Source: Epiperipatus broadwayi (Eukaryota; Onychophora; Udeonychophora; Euonychophora; Peripatidae). Taken from it: a stretch of 64,000 nucleotides of DNA. The translations under genes and the position numbers were made by a program. The stretch is taken from assembly GCA_028023455.1 (NCBI GenBank), contig JAQFVV010000021.1:496001-560000 (forward strand), given 5' to 3'. This document shows positions 10,501 to 23,910 of the stretch, piece after piece. Below the pieces are notes generated by a model. It had not been told where the DNA came from. It did not search any database and saw only the letters and a program-made list of their open reading frames with translations. Position 1 is the stretch's first letter, and each line of letters begins with the position of its first letter.

Positions 10501-13500
10501 ATTACAATTTACAAACCACCTCTGTTTTTTTAATTTAAATTATTCATGAAATCCATTCTGATCTTTTTGCCTTCATCCTTGTGGCTCATGTTATAAACAA
10601 AACCGCATGATCTAAGCAATTCCAAAGAATCCTTTGTGCTCGCTGGAAGATACGCCATTATTCTGCCTCATAGTGTATATTCATTATATGGTTATAAATA
10701 TAACTAAATTGTCTTTGCTTTTTTTAATACATCAGTAATGAAACTTTCCATCTATTATTTTCATCACTTTATTAGGCCTGTTTTCATTCAATCTGGTCCC
10801 TGCGTGTTTCTCACGTGCTGTTGCCTCATTTACATGTGTATATTTATATATTTAAATTCCCAAAATGATTGTACATTATGATTATTAGTTAACATAAACT
10901 CTACATTCAAGTTATCTAACATTTATCATTTATTGGACTGCATGAAAATATTGATCTACGTAACCATGCCTTTTTTATTTGAACTCTTCCTTCTCTCCCT
11001 TTTTTTTTTTTTTTTGATGTCATCTGTACTGACTTAGTTTTGATAATTTGAAACTGTAAAGTAGATTCATATTACAAGTATATTTGGCTCTATTACAATG
11101 CATATGATTTCTGACAAAGTTAGATATATATATACATATATATGTATAAAATACTTGATTAATAGGAATTAATTGTAGATCCCCGGTATCCTTAGAATTA
11201 AGAAATTTAAGAACTAATACAGGTTTGCCTTTTGTAATTCATTCAGAGACTTCATCTATTGACATTATTAATATTGGTATAATTTTTAACTATAGAGATA
11301 AAACACTATTAAAATAGTTAATAATTTTGACATGCATAAATGCAATTTTTATACATACGTATACCAATATTCAGTCTCTAATTTTTATTTTTCACCGTTT
11401 GCTGAGCTTTTTTTAAAATCATATTTCATTATTCTGGAGATCTCTTGTAGTTCTAAAATAAAGTAACTTACAATCTCTAACAATGATACAATGTTTTACA
11501 GTTTCCGAATATATTATCCAAATGTGATTCTTTAATGGCACGAAGTTAGTATCCTTATTTATGTATAAATTAAAATGATTAGACTGTATCATTCCAATCC
11601 CTTCTTTCTTGACTTGATCTGGAACGCAGGCCTTTTCTATATTGTAATATATTCTAGCAAATTATAGAAGCTATATGTTTATTCACTAATTTGATGGATA
11701 AAAGGAAAAATTTTGTTTTCCTTAATTCTAGTATCATTTGTATTAAGTAAGATTGTAATATGACTTCCAGGGGCTCACTGGTAAGACAAAATGAAGATTT
11801 TAACATTCCTTGTTAAACAGTTTTCAGATATTTTTTTTTGCCTGAAAGGTGCAGTGATACATTTTGTTTGGATTTTTCATTCATTTCTCATGTTCACACT
11901 TTGATACGCTCAATACTAAACTGATTTTCACACATGTAGCCGGGTCATTTCCCTGTTTTATCTCGACCTCCTAAGTTGATAATGCTTTTGCATTCCTTGA
12001 TTGGGTAGAAGTCTTATGATCTCTAGTAAATAAAACAATAAATCTTGCTTCAAAATTATTCTAAATATTAAGAAATTTTCATTGTATAATATTTATAAAA
12101 ACAACCAGTCATGTATTATTTTAGTGTAACGACATCATCTCATTGGCTGAAATGAACAGGTTATTTTACATATTTTCATCTTCATTAAAGCCATATCTTT
12201 ATTTAATTTATTCGGTTGCATGTGTATGCTCTTACTATTTGCATAGCAGTGCAATGTTACATTGGGAACCCGCTGAACATCTTTGTATTTTCAAACTCTC
12301 ACTTTGTATTTTTGAAACGATCCTTTGCTCTAATAACAAATTTGGTAATGATTTTTTTCTTTCATCATCTTTTACTGAAGCTTTTTGTACTAGCTAGTCT
12401 TAACTTATCATGTCTTCTATTTGCAACCTTGATTGTTTTTCCTTTCCGCCTCTATGACTTCCTCTTCTATGGTTTGCAATATGTTTAGCAAGTGTAACTA
12501 TAAAAGTATTAATTTTTGTATTCACAACATATATCACATGATCACCACGTATATCATTAAAATGTTTAAGATTTGTTTTTTTTTTTAATATGTCATAATT
12601 CACTATATATTTATTAAACAGGTTTGCATATATTGAGTTTATACAAGTAATAATGGCCTGTATCAGCAGAAATCTTAGTACACATTTTATAACTGAAAAT
12701 GCCATATTCATAATAAAAACAAAAGGCATTGTATTAATTGGTTCTTAATACACAAACATCACCATGTAATGTGGACTTTTTATATGTGTCAAAAAAATGT
12801 TAATGACCTTAAGTATTGCTTTCACTTTAAGGTTATCGATGTCACGTTGCATCGTATTTAAAATATCCTTGAATTTATACTACTTGATAATAAGATTGTT
12901 TAACTGGATTTAAAAGTTTTCTGCCTTATGATGTTTATTATGCATCTATTTCACTTCAAATATTCTTTGCTTTTATCTTAAGAATTTACTATTCAAGAAT
13001 GTAACACAGTAACTATTTTAATTATGTATGTAAGAATTGTAATTCTTATTTGTGCGTGTATGCACCATTTGAACTTATGGAAAATTCAAGTTTGCATCAA
13101 AATAGATTTATCCAAGAGGGGAGGGGTCATTTTCGTTTTTGCGAATTGCTTATTCTATTAACGATTGCACGTTAATTTTAATATTAAAATATAGATGTTG
13201 CATTGTTTACATTATTGTGTATATAAATCATCAATTATATATACATAGATGTGTTAGTATCAAGATTGCTTGTAAATATATAGATGTAAATATGATTCTA
13301 AATTAAAAATATATGAATGAATGTATTATTATATAAAATATATAACAAAGTGTATGTTTGTGTTTTACACACTCTTTTTTGAAAACGGTTAAGATTTTTT
13401 AGGTTAGCTTGAAACAGTTTTTAGAATGCTAGTGTTTTTTTTTTTGTATATTTATTTTTTAATATATTGCTTGTACAGTATTAATGTAGAGTAAATACAT

Positions 13501-14579
13501 ACATTAAAACGAAAAAAAAAATATTTTTTTTCTTTTAGTCAAATGAAACATTTCCAAAATTAATTATATTTTTCTATTATAAAATTTGTGTGTACAGAAT
13601 TTATTTTATGTACAACTGTATGTTTATTTACATATTTTGAGAGTGAAATATATTAAAATATTTTACTCGAAGTGGAAAAAACGTTTGAGAAGGAAGTAAA
13701 AATGGGCTTCCAAAACTTTTTGGCCGCCGTGAAAGATTATGCATTCATAAGTAATGATTTCTATTTTGAAAAAAGGAGAGGAATCTTTATTTATTTGATT
13801 AGTATTTTACAATTAACTTTACTTAAATAGGTAGTTGCAAATTTTTGCTGTTATTTGTTAAGATTTTTAAAAATAAAATTAAGTTTTGAATGATTTTTTT
13901 TTCAAATGAAAAGCTTTTTTGCATCTAAAAGTCTTGGTGAAATTAAACACTTTTTAAATTCATTAGGATTGGATAAGTATTCTAAATATTACTTGATTAC
14001 ATCTGTTAACTTGTGATATTGACATATATATTACTTATAGATATGTATTTCTATTTTATTGATCTCAGAACAGTAATTTTTTTCAATAATGCGTTTGATT
14101 TTTAGTTGAATTGCCATTCATATTTATCATTTAAGGTTTACGGGAGAATGAATGTTATAAGATCTCTTTGGGTGATGTACAGAGTGGAAAAATATAATCA
14201 AATTATCCATATTTTAAATGTTAGGTGTTTTATTCCAGCATATATACTGCAAATCAGCATTTCTCTATCTTTTTGTATTGCAACCCAACATATTTGTTTG
14301 TACCTGGTACTGCCATCCAAATATTATAAAAGTATTATATTTCACAATCTAACACAGTAGAACTAACTGTAATAAAGGAGTTCTATTTGTATCCATGCTA
14401 ATATTTGTTCAAATCAAGCAAGACTGACAATTTCGAAAAATAAGAATCACTAAAAATGTTTTCATTATATACATTTCAATTTATTACTAAAAAAAAAAAT
14501 TATATTAGAATTATAATTTTATCAAAAAATAAAAGAAACAATAATTAAGAAATAAAATTAATGATATTTAATGACTGTT
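7575..14579. other. Long AT-rich stretch without recognisable gene
   Basis: Seven kilobases with no recognisable coding, transposon or RNA gene. It contains many poly-T and poly-A runs, a perfect short hairpin AAGATCCCA/TGGGATCTT at 8291-8313, and a hairpin with an 8-bp perfect stem ATGGACTA/TAGTCCAT at 10317-10374. The longest frames (12143-12488 plus, 12400-12729 minus, up to 109 codons) are rich in Phe, Ile, Leu and Asn and look like chance. The region could be a large intron or intergenic DNA. Confidence 0.6.
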
Positions 14580-16409
14580 GTTATAGTCTGTCTTCCTTTA
14601 AAGTATTAATTCTTACTTTGATGGAATTCCTTAATGCCAACCTCATTGTAGAATATATGTCAAGTTAGTTTCAGAATATGTTTTTTGTAATAACTGTTGT
14701 TGAAAATTCACTTTCTGTTAAATAAGTCGTCGCAAATTGAAATAATAAATTTATATCTTTTTCATTCACAATTCGATATTCACCTTGAATTCGTAACCAA
14801 AATTTAGGTAAATTATTTTGATTATCTTTAAAAATTATTTCCAGACTTTTGTCTGTTCACAAATAATTTTTCTTCTTCTAATATTATTAAATCATTTGAG
14901 TTTCATTCTTTGAGGATATCTGTCATCCACATATTACCCAAATATCATCTTTAAGTGTGAAATAATAAATAATTGTTTTTCTACTCTTAATAAATAGGTT
15001 TGTATAACATAACACTTATTGAAATTTTCTTGTCGAGTTATCATTTTGTCCTCGAATCTGTGTTAAACGATGGAAACATATCGAAATAATTCTGTTGAAA
15101 TTTATTTCACCGGAATTCAAGTTTTTTAATAAAAGCTTTTTTTTTTTTATTTTATTACTAAAAGTAAAAAGGTTAGTTTGATTTCCCTGCTATGTCAAAT
15201 TAAAGTCCCTCATTGGTAAAAATATATCAGCTAAGTAGGCAACTATAATAAGCCACTTTCAAAACTATTCATTGAATGTTGCTTTCTGGTACTTATAAAT
15301 ATTTCCAATTTCTGCTTGAAGTTCAGAACAAATGTGTCCAATTATATGTGAAGATAACAATATCAGTTTCTGAGTTGAACCCATTTCGTCACACATGTTA
15401 AAGATACGGGTTTTTATACCATTCCTTCAAATATGGTTTATTATTGTACACAGTAATTGAAAACATAATATCAATCTTCCCTCGTGTTTTTGGTCACTAA
15501 TGGTGCCCAATGAAGAAAGCAGTGAGTTATTAACAAATCTGGATGAGGAACTTTCTTTATACACACTGCTAAGCTCTTATTTTTTCCAGTTATTGCCACA
15601 GAACTATTAGAATAAATCCCAATACGAGGATTCCTTGAAATGTTTTTTAGTGCAAAGTAGGAGTTGATGTTTTTAGATTCTTCCAATATTGTTCTGGGTT
15701 CCAATTTCAAACAACATAGTACTTCTTCCTGTACATTTTTAGATATAAAATCAATATGTCCGTGTAAACTAATAACATTGCATCATATTGATTCATTCAA
15801 TTGGACAACCTAATATTGAGACTTGTATTTTTTGTATTAGTTCCAGTTGAATGTCTTTAAACAAATGGATTATTTGGTGATTGATGGTATCATTTGACAT
15901 GTGAATAGCATTCATTTTCGCTTCAAATTCTTTACCAAATAATTTACTACAAATATTTTTCATGCAAGACGTTAATAATGTTTCTCCACTAGTATATGTT
16001 TTTATTTTTGTATTTAGCAATATGCAAAGCTGCAAGATAAAGGCATTTCAATAATTTTTTATCTGTAGATACAAATTTTGTTCAATTAGATCTGCTCACT
16101 TGTCTTTAATTCGTGTTTTCGTAAGAAGAAAGTCATAGGTTTATCTTTATATTGGATGTGATTTGTTTCCAAATATCTTAGTTTATTTTCAAGAAGTGTT
16201 AGCCAATACATTTCCACAGATAATGCATTGTGGTAAACCTATTCCATTTTCTTTTATAATAATGAATTCGAATGTATGTAATTTAAAATAAAACTATTCT
16301 CTCGATTTGGTATTTTCACTACTGATTCGCTTGAAATCTTGGGATTTTCAGCATTTTTGTTATTCAGATGTGTATCATGAAAAGCGTAATAATTTGCTTT
16401 GTTACTCAT
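14580..16409 (-). pseudogene. Decayed hAT transposase, BED-finger (ZBED5-like) type, copy B
   Basis: On the minus strand, landmarks of a ZBED5-like hAT transposase appear in N-to-C order across several frames. There is an ATG at 16409, then a BED-type half-finger LPQCIICGNVLA (about 16240), MSNDTINHQII (about 15905), IGIYSNSSVAITGKNKSLA (about 15630-15575), THCFLHWAPLVTK (about 15520-15480), a CDEMGST motif (about 15390), LAYLADIF (about 15235), and the C-terminal LLFQFATTYLTESEFST (about 14755-14705) and RLALRNSI (about 14630). Multiple stops and frameshifts show it is inactive. No terminal inverted repeats were identified, so outer limits are approximate. The family assignment rests on the catalytic-core and hATC motifs. 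Confidence 0.82.
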
Positions 16410-17632
16410 GATTAAACAAGAAATGTGGACTAAAAGAAATTAAATAAGACAAGGATTTCCCGATCTCTGTACATGTAGGGGCAAAAGGAGTCTTCTAAGA
16501 AAGACAAGCTTTTAAAAAAAAAAAAAATAAGAATTTTGCATAAAAAATGAAAGGAAAAAACTCATACGTGTGAAAATTATGACTTCGTTATCGAATTTCA
16601 ACAAAATACAAAATTTGGAAATTGAATGCATAGCACAATAATTCCTGAATAATAAAGCACGCCAACTATTTAACAGACCAGAAAAGTAAATAAACATGTT
16701 TAGAAAGAGTAATTCTCTCCATTTAATTGCTTGAAGTGGTATAATAATGGTGTTTGTTTCGATTTTTTCCTTCATTTCGTTATAACTTAATCTGCTTTCT
16801 GTTTAGTTCCAATTTTATTTTTAGGTTAGGTGTGGAAATTAATTGCTGCACCTTACAAAAATGGCTCCATAAATACATTCGAGTATGAATTACTATTAAT
16901 AGATATTATCTAGGAAGAAATAGTGATTAATAGAGGTATTTCATATATTATTTTTCATTAAAATTTAAACTTAAATATAGATATAACAGTATAATTTAAA
17001 TCTGAACAGTAATGAGATCTGTGAATCGGAAATGAAATGAAGCGGAATAGTTGATGTGTGCATGTAGGAATGCATAGTTATGTGTGATGCTTCCCTATTC
17101 AAGACCTTGCCTCATGCATGTGCCTGCCTGCTTATGATTTTGGTTCTTTGCAATGGTGTATGGGGATGCTCTACAGTAATCCGCAACATTTTTTTTTTTT
17201 TAGTATTTACTCATCAAAGACGGGTACCAACCACTAATGTCTATATCATTTCACGATCCAAAGATTGAGAAAGGCTGCTGTAAATGTAAGCAGCTATTCT
17301 TTCATTTAGTTATTATAAACTTTGGATATAACTAGTGTAAATATTTTGTTATTCCAGTAATTTCAACTTAATTCTATTTTAAAAATATTTTGCTTCATAA
17401 GAGTTGCATTTTGCAAAAGAATAATTATAGTTTAATCACTACTAAATTTTAACCCATAATTCTTTGTAATCACAAATGTTTTTAAATATATATTTAAAAA
17501 GTCTCATGATGAAATGCCTATTTTATCTACCTACCATACGGTTTCTGTTTGAATTTGTGTAAAAATTTGAAATTTTTTGGATATCTTGCTATTGTACTTG
17601 CGAATAAACTCTTAATATCCACTTACATTTGA
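16410..17632. other. Spacer between two hAT relics
   Basis: No recognised gene. A slightly GC-richer patch at 17080-17268 holds a 62-codon frame with a T-rich run ending in TTTTTTTAG, resembling a splice acceptor, but its peptide is not recognisable. Confidence 0.4.
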
Positions 17633-18630
17633 TTAGCCTAGTAAGCATTGATTTTTTATTCTATTGTGGACATATCTCACTAATATGATGAGTTTACTGC
17701 AATTTGCAACATTAGTTATTTCATCCAATTGGAGAGAGATTTTCAAGGGACTAGCCCTTATATCTGCAATAACTTGGTCCAAAATGTTCAAACTCAAATC
17801 ACCAATTTGGTTCTGAATAACATTATTTGATAATGGCATTAATTTAAACTTGTTTTCCCAGAACAATTGATGCCATTTCTAATGCATATAGTTTTGTAAC
17901 ATCTGCAATTGTATGAAACTTATTGAATTTGGCTACTTTATACACCACATTGTATGAAGCCATCAGTAATGGTTTGACAGCAGATATAAAATCTAAATTT
18001 GGAAAAGTTGCTCCAGAATCAAGGTAGACTCTTATAGCTTTCAATATTTCAACATCATGGCCTACAATGTCTGCTCCACCATGTCGTTGTTGAAGTGTTC
18101 CAGCAGTTTAAATGGCTTCATATCTGCATTTGAAAAGACAGTGTCGCAAAGTATGCATATGGGTTTTTGCCGTTTCTCAGTTCCAGTGCAAGCGAAATTA
18201 ACCTGCATGTAATCATCATTCCATTTTCTTTTCTATGACACAATAGTTTAAGAATTATAATCTGAAAAAAAAAAGGATAAAGTTAATTAGAAGCAGAATA
18301 ACAATAAGTAAAATAATGTTAAGTATCATCACCGTTTATTAGAGACACAAGAGAAATGAGCACTGCTTAAAGATAAAATCAACAATACACTAATGACCAT
18401 AGCATCAAGCATAGATTTATATGGTCTGCGGAACATTCTAGAACATTCTCAAATATACGTCACACGGAAGTCATTAATTCTTCATACTTCTGGAAGTTTC
18501 TAGAGTCACATAATTCTTGAACATATAGGTCAGTACCCTTTATAAAAAAAACTGAAATGTTATCTCACACCCCCTGTAATGCCATCTTGCCCCCTTGGGG
18601 GGTGCAAACACCCCTGGTTGGGAAACCCTG
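17633..18630 (-). pseudogene. 3'-truncated hAT transposase, BED-finger type, copy A
   Basis: The element starts at 18630 with the inverted-repeat end CAGGGTTTCCCAACC (18630-18616, minus strand). Its decayed transposase then reads WNDDYMQVNF and CILCDTVFSNADMKPFKLLEHF (a BED zinc finger, about 18215-18085), next KPLLMASYNVVYKVAK (about 17980-17930), LPLSNNVIQNQI (about 17850), then SLQLDEITNVANCSKLIILV (about 17730-17670). This is the N-terminal half of a ZBED5-like hAT transposase. The frames 17844-18044 and 17633-17866 are joined by a frameshift at their overlap. Similarity ends abruptly near 17633, before the rest of the catalytic core, and no second terminus is seen, so the copy is truncated. 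Confidence 0.82.
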
Positions 18631-21618
18631 CTTTAACCGTTTCAAAATAACAATTTCTTTATGCTACTCAAAATAATCATTTTCAACATATTATTTAAAA
18701 TAATTCTATTGAAATTATTATTGACTACGTCATCTGTAGTCCGTGCTTATTAACTGTTTTTCACAAATCTGCATATTCATTTTCTCATTACAATAGATAC
18801 TTTTACACTCGGGATTAATTGTCATTTATTTCGAGAGATTGACGATTATTCAACAACTTCACATTGCTATATTAAATCACAAATGGAGAGACAGATGTTT
18901 ATAATGCGTATCTTGGTTATACTGAATTAAAAAGGTGAAGGTATTAAATGTTTGACAAATAGTATAATTAAATCATTTATTACTTGAGAATTCATAAGAT
19001 GTTCGAGCACAGGAAGTGAACAAGGCTGGACTGTGATTCGGAGTTTGTCACTACTGCCACACCGATCCACACTGAATGGACAAATAATCCACAAGTATTG
19101 ACAAATTATCTCGCAAGTTGCAGTGTGTCACTATTTCTCACTTTACTTAAAACAAACTTCTTTTCTAGAAAATATCTTAGAAATTTCTAAAACTGACTTC
19201 CTTTTGTATATCGTTCGTTTTTTTTAAAAGATTTTTAGGTATTCTTTACAATGCTGATAATATATATACTTTTCTCATTATTTGCACCAACAAAAAAAAG
19301 GTTATTAAAAATACACATTTCTGTTCATATAGATGTGTGTATATACTACTTGTCTCCTTAAATTTTAATACCTCTATGCCTATGGGAATTTGATTTCTAT
19401 TAATCAAGTTTACCATGTTTTTTTTTTTGCCAGAATCAATTACAAATCTATATTAATATGGATGTCTACTCATCACAGAGAGAACTGTTTTTATTCATTA
19501 ATATCTGATTTTTCTGCAATATGGCTGAAATCACAGCAAAAGGTGTAGAAGTTGATGCCATTGAGTAAGAAGCAAAATGATATTTAAGAAACAAGTCAAC
19601 TGATTTACTTGAAAATAGTATCAAGATTATTGTAGGAAGATTAGGAGGAAAGGTGTTTTGATATCGTTTTAGGTGGAGAAAAGGTTGCTTAGTGTTGGTT
19701 AGCTTGTGCATTAACAAGTTTGTACAGTAAAATTAAAGAAATGCATGCTAAATTTATAGTGCTTGTATTGAAAAACATTATAATTCTAATAAATAGTGAT
19801 AATATTGTAAAATAAGATCCCGGTGCATTAGTGGTAGTGCATAGTTCTCTGTGCATATTAGTAAATATATATGCAGTAGTCCATTTGTATCTTGATTCAC
19901 GATCCACGTTTCAGAATTCTACTGATTACAAAATATATAAAAATTCATATTTTAGATATTTTTTGTGTTTGCTTACCTGTATGATAGCACTGTGACTTAT
20001 CTCTTAATTAATTGTGTCCTTGTATTTGAAGTATGTTGGGTCGCGTGATACAGTCTTGGTCAATTTATAACTATATCGTTTTTCTAAAGGCATTATCTAT
20101 TTTTTTTGTGTGTGCGATGTCTTAACGTGTATGTTTTACTTTAAATTGATCTGAGACATGGGCATATATGTTAAACGTATGTAGAATTCTTTATTATGCA
20201 CAATTTCTAATATCGCAAAAGGCTTTGAGCTACAATGCACTACTGTATATATATATATTGAGAGAGAATTTATGAAATGGAGACACGAACTATCGTAAAA
20301 CTTTTTTTTGTTTAATCTAGCTATGTCAGCATTTTTATTTTTTATTTAAAAGAAAAATTGTGTCTGTGTAAAGGAAGATTGAAATTTTGCTGGTATATAA
20401 AATTTGATTTCTAAAATTTACTTTTAAACCGGAAAATGACAGTTATTTTGATGCACAATCGTACATATTCGTGAAAGTTTGTTAACTAATTAATTGTTTT
20501 TTATATAGGATTCAGTTCAACGGAGATGAGTTCCCATTCTCAAATGTTGCTTCCACTTTAATAATTTTGATTGTCTTGGTTTATGTATGTTTGTATTAGA
20601 AAGTGATATCATTAACCTACGGTACTCAGTAATTACTGATTAAAATTGTGTATTCCTTTTAACATTTTTTTTTTTTTTTTAAAACCCTTTTTGAAGTTTA
20701 TCTTTTCAACTGTTGTATATATTTAAAAATCAAACAGAATTTTTGTCATGGAAAACATTTTGTTTGATTCAAAAATATCACTATTACAACTTCTATTTAT
20801 ATTATTACCGCTTGTCAGTATGAATTTTTAATATAAAAAAAAAAAATATTTTTAAAAACACGAATACATTTTAACTCATGCATTGTCTAACCATATGTAT
20901 ATATTATTGTAAAACAGTAATTTGCAATTATTCCACATAGTAATTACTTTTCTTAAGTAACTTTGTATTCCTTGAAAAAAAATTTTTTATCTATTTTACT
21001 GCAATATTGTTTTAAAGTTTACTTATAATTTCACTATTTTATGTAGCCACTAATCTTTGTGGACAGTTTAAGTACAAACTTTAGGGCGAAATCTTTTGTT
21101 TAACTATTTCATTTATAGTATAGAGTATTTATGATAAAACTGGTAAATCCTTAAAAAAAAAAAATTATATTTAAATAATTAAAATATTTTTTTTTTTTTT
21201 TTTTGGTAGAAATTAACCACTGATTATTTCTCAGTACGTTTCTTTTGTTGCAATATGTATAACCAAATTAATTATCATTTGAGTTGTCATGTGACTTTCT
21301 TTAAAAAAAAAAAAAACCCTCCAATAACATTGCTTCAATCATTCCATGAATTTTTAGCGTCAAGATCAAAGGAATTTGTGATTAGAAAGGAAAATTTGCT
21401 TTTCATATGAGTTTTTAATATTCATCAATTGATTAAATTATAAATATTCATCTATTATTAGATACTGGTGAAAATTATGTAAAACCTGGTTAAAAAAATA
21501 AATTACGCTATGAAATTTAGTATATATTTGATTTGTCAAATTAAAAAAAAAAATACATATTATTAAAAAAATATTGCTTTTAATTTGTTTTTGTTTTGTT
21601 ATTAAATTATTTTATTTT
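18631..21618. other. No gene seen
   Basis: AT-rich DNA with long A/T homopolymers (for example 20667-20680 and 21187-21204). Short minus-strand frames at 19466-19907 have no recognisable motif. Confidence 0.5.
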
Positions 21619-21822
21619 AACTTTAGAATATCCACTAAGTAATATTTACTAAGACAATAAACCTAAAGCATGTGCGGTTGAAAATGCGAAGGTAGGGACC
21701 TCTACAGGTCTTAACCACAAGCTTACGCATTTTCAACCACACATGCTTTAGGTTTATTGCCTTAGTAAATGTTACTTATGTAATCAATGTGCGTTATAAT
21801 TACAACTTTAAAATATCCACTA
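21619..21822. mobile_element. Hairpin MITE-like element G with flanking direct repeats
   Basis: A near-perfect inverted repeat spans 21636-21778, with arms starting TAAGTAATATTTACTAAG and ending CTTAGTAAATGTTACTTA. The loop contains GACCTCTACAGGTC. A 19-bp direct repeat (18/19 identical) lies at 21619-21637 and 21804-21822, so the unit between the repeats is about 166 bp. A one-armed relative at 58105-58240 shows it is a dispersed family. No coding capacity. Confidence 0.85.
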
Positions 21823-22487
21823 AACTAAATACAGCGCCGATGTATTTATGTCACCACACACACATTGAAAATCTTTCCCATCAAAGAGTAAAGACTCGTC
21901 AAAATTAGACAGAGGCACACTTATTGCATTTCTGTTGCTACCTTTTGATAGTTTTAAGAAGTTGTGTGGGAAAAATAACAATATGTTATTAGTAATGATA
22001 ATCGAAACCTTGTTTTTTCTCTAGTATTTACCTGTTAATATCTTGCCATATTAATTACGTCTGTGTGTGTGCATATATATAAATTTTTTTTCTAGACCTT
22101 TTTTAAACCACATTCATATAAAATACTATCGTTTTATCTTATGATTGTTTTTATTTATTTAAAATTCTAATTTGTATATATATTCAGTTTATATCGGACT
22201 CCATTAAAAAATTTTAACATATGATGAGGTCGTTGAATAGATGGTTTATTTTGTTGAAATAAAAGCTACGATTAAATGCTACGCTTATCTCCATATATCA
22301 ACCTTAAATAAGAAGTATTAATGTCAATTTTGTTTTAAAATATATATTTACTGAGCTACGCTAAAGATAAAGCTTAGATACATATGAATAGCAAAAAAAA
22401 AATTTTTCCCACAATTTGTTTAAATGTTTGTCAGCCAAAATTTAGGCATCGTGTATTTTTTTGTGCAATATATGCTGTATATATTTT

Positions 22488-22681
22488 CCTATTTGAATTA
22501 TATTGAAATAAAATCTTGTTTCTACTTCATCTTTAGTAAGTTACAACTTGTGCATTACGCAAACAAGTGAAGCTCAATATGGGAACTAAAACTTCCCGAA
22601 AGCACTAAGCCTGATAATTCTCTTGATATTGAGCGTCACTTGTTTGCATAATGCACAAGTTGTAACCCTATTTGAATTATA
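22488..22681. mobile_element. Hairpin element H with 15-bp flanking direct repeats
   Basis: An inverted repeat spans 22540-22666: GTTACAACTTGTGCATTACG at the left pairs with GCATAATGCACAAGTTGTAAC at the right, with about 40-bp arms and a 46-bp loop. An exact 15-bp direct repeat CCTATTTGAATTATA occurs at 22488-22502 and 22667-22681, the second directly abutting the hairpin. The unit between repeats is 164 bp. Its sequence is unrelated to element G, but length and design are alike. Confidence 0.83.
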
Positions 22682-23740
22682 ATAAAAAACCTAAAGTGTA
22701 TAGTCTCAAGAAAGATGTTTTATGCATGCTTTTAACATGCTTATGACATGTTTGCATCATAAACAGAGCAGGACTATTTATTTATTCCAATATGGACGTA
22801 ATTGTAAGATGTTTGTTTTTGGATTAAGAATATATTTTAAATATATAATGTGCAACACATCTTTCTTGTGTACTTATAGTCATTTCTTTTCATATACAAT
22901 TCTAGCATTTCTAAGCACAACTTTTTTATTTTGTAATTCCAAAACCCTGATGTATTTTTAGGATTACCTTTAGTTTTATGGCACTGTTGAAATAATCTCA
23001 ACATAATAGATACATGGCTGTTTCAATTACTACTTAAATTTATTATAATTAATCAGGATGTCAAAATCCAACATTAAAGTCACTTGTATTTTTATGGACT
23101 TATGAGCTAAAAGGGTTTGAAACCTAAGATCTCCCAACTTTTTTGATTAATTATTATGCATTATATGATTCATTATTTTTTTGATCTGAATACTAAATAG
23201 CGCAAGTGTTCAATTTCATAAGAAAAATTGTTAAATCTGCAAATTGTATAAACCATTGGAGAAAAAATGTTACCTCAAATATTCTTTTTTTTTTTTGGAC
23301 TGTCATTTTAAAGTCCAATGTATTCTCATTATTTCTATACCTAAGTATTTTACAACATGCGAATGTTCATATTTCATAATACAAAAACATCTGCCCACCT
23401 CTAATGCAAACTGGACTGTGTATTACCAGATGCTTGTAAAATTCCTCTCCTTAATATTTAAATCCCGATTCTTTTACCAGGTTTTGGCTTTTGCCTTTAT
23501 TTATTATGGTTTAGTATTCAAAGTTGAAAGGAATGCTGATATGCATCTAATCATCACAACCATTTTATCTGTCAAGTTAAAAACTTGAAATTTCAAGTCG
23601 TATGAAAGTTTTGAACCCAGATCAATCTGTTTGAACAGTTATAGAGATCTGAAACCAATTCTGTAAATATTTAACACCTTCAGTTCTTTAATAACGGAGG
23701 ACACTTATTTATCAGACTAGTAGGTCAGTAATAAAACAGG
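22682..23740. other. No gene seen
   Basis: Frames at 22722-22961 and 23244-23588 (114 codons) are rich in Phe, Tyr, Ile and Lys, with no motif. They are treated as chance. Confidence 0.45.
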
Positions 23741-23910
23741 CAAAACTCACTATACGTATTGCCACACACAACATGATAGAGTAATCAATGGATGCCAGAA
23801 GGCATGTGCATAAAATCCTCATCTAGCACCTACTCATCCAATATCCCAGACTAGTTTCTGGCTTGTGGCCTTTGTCAGTGAGAAACCTTGGATCTGAGAG
23901 CACTGAGATG
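23741..23910. repeat. Foldback family A, single arm
   Basis: The segment matches the left arm of the element at 26501: an AATCAATGGATGCCAGAAGG block, ATAAAATCCTCATCTAGCAC, CTACTCATCCAATATCCC, AGACTAGTTTCTGGCTTGTG and a gaaaccttggat block. The opposite arm is missing. It is continuous at about 23911 with a gatggtggtcatgtgatgtt stretch that also follows the copy near 32.0 kb. Confidence 0.8.

Noticed and set aside
12143-12729. Overlapping frames of 84-109 codons on both strands
   Set aside because: Composition is dominated by Phe, Ile, Leu and Ser/Asn, frames overlap in conflicting directions, and no motif is present.
23244-23588. 114-codon plus-strand frame
   Set aside because: No recognised domain, no acceptor or donor sites, Phe/Tyr/Ile/Lys-rich; treated as chance.
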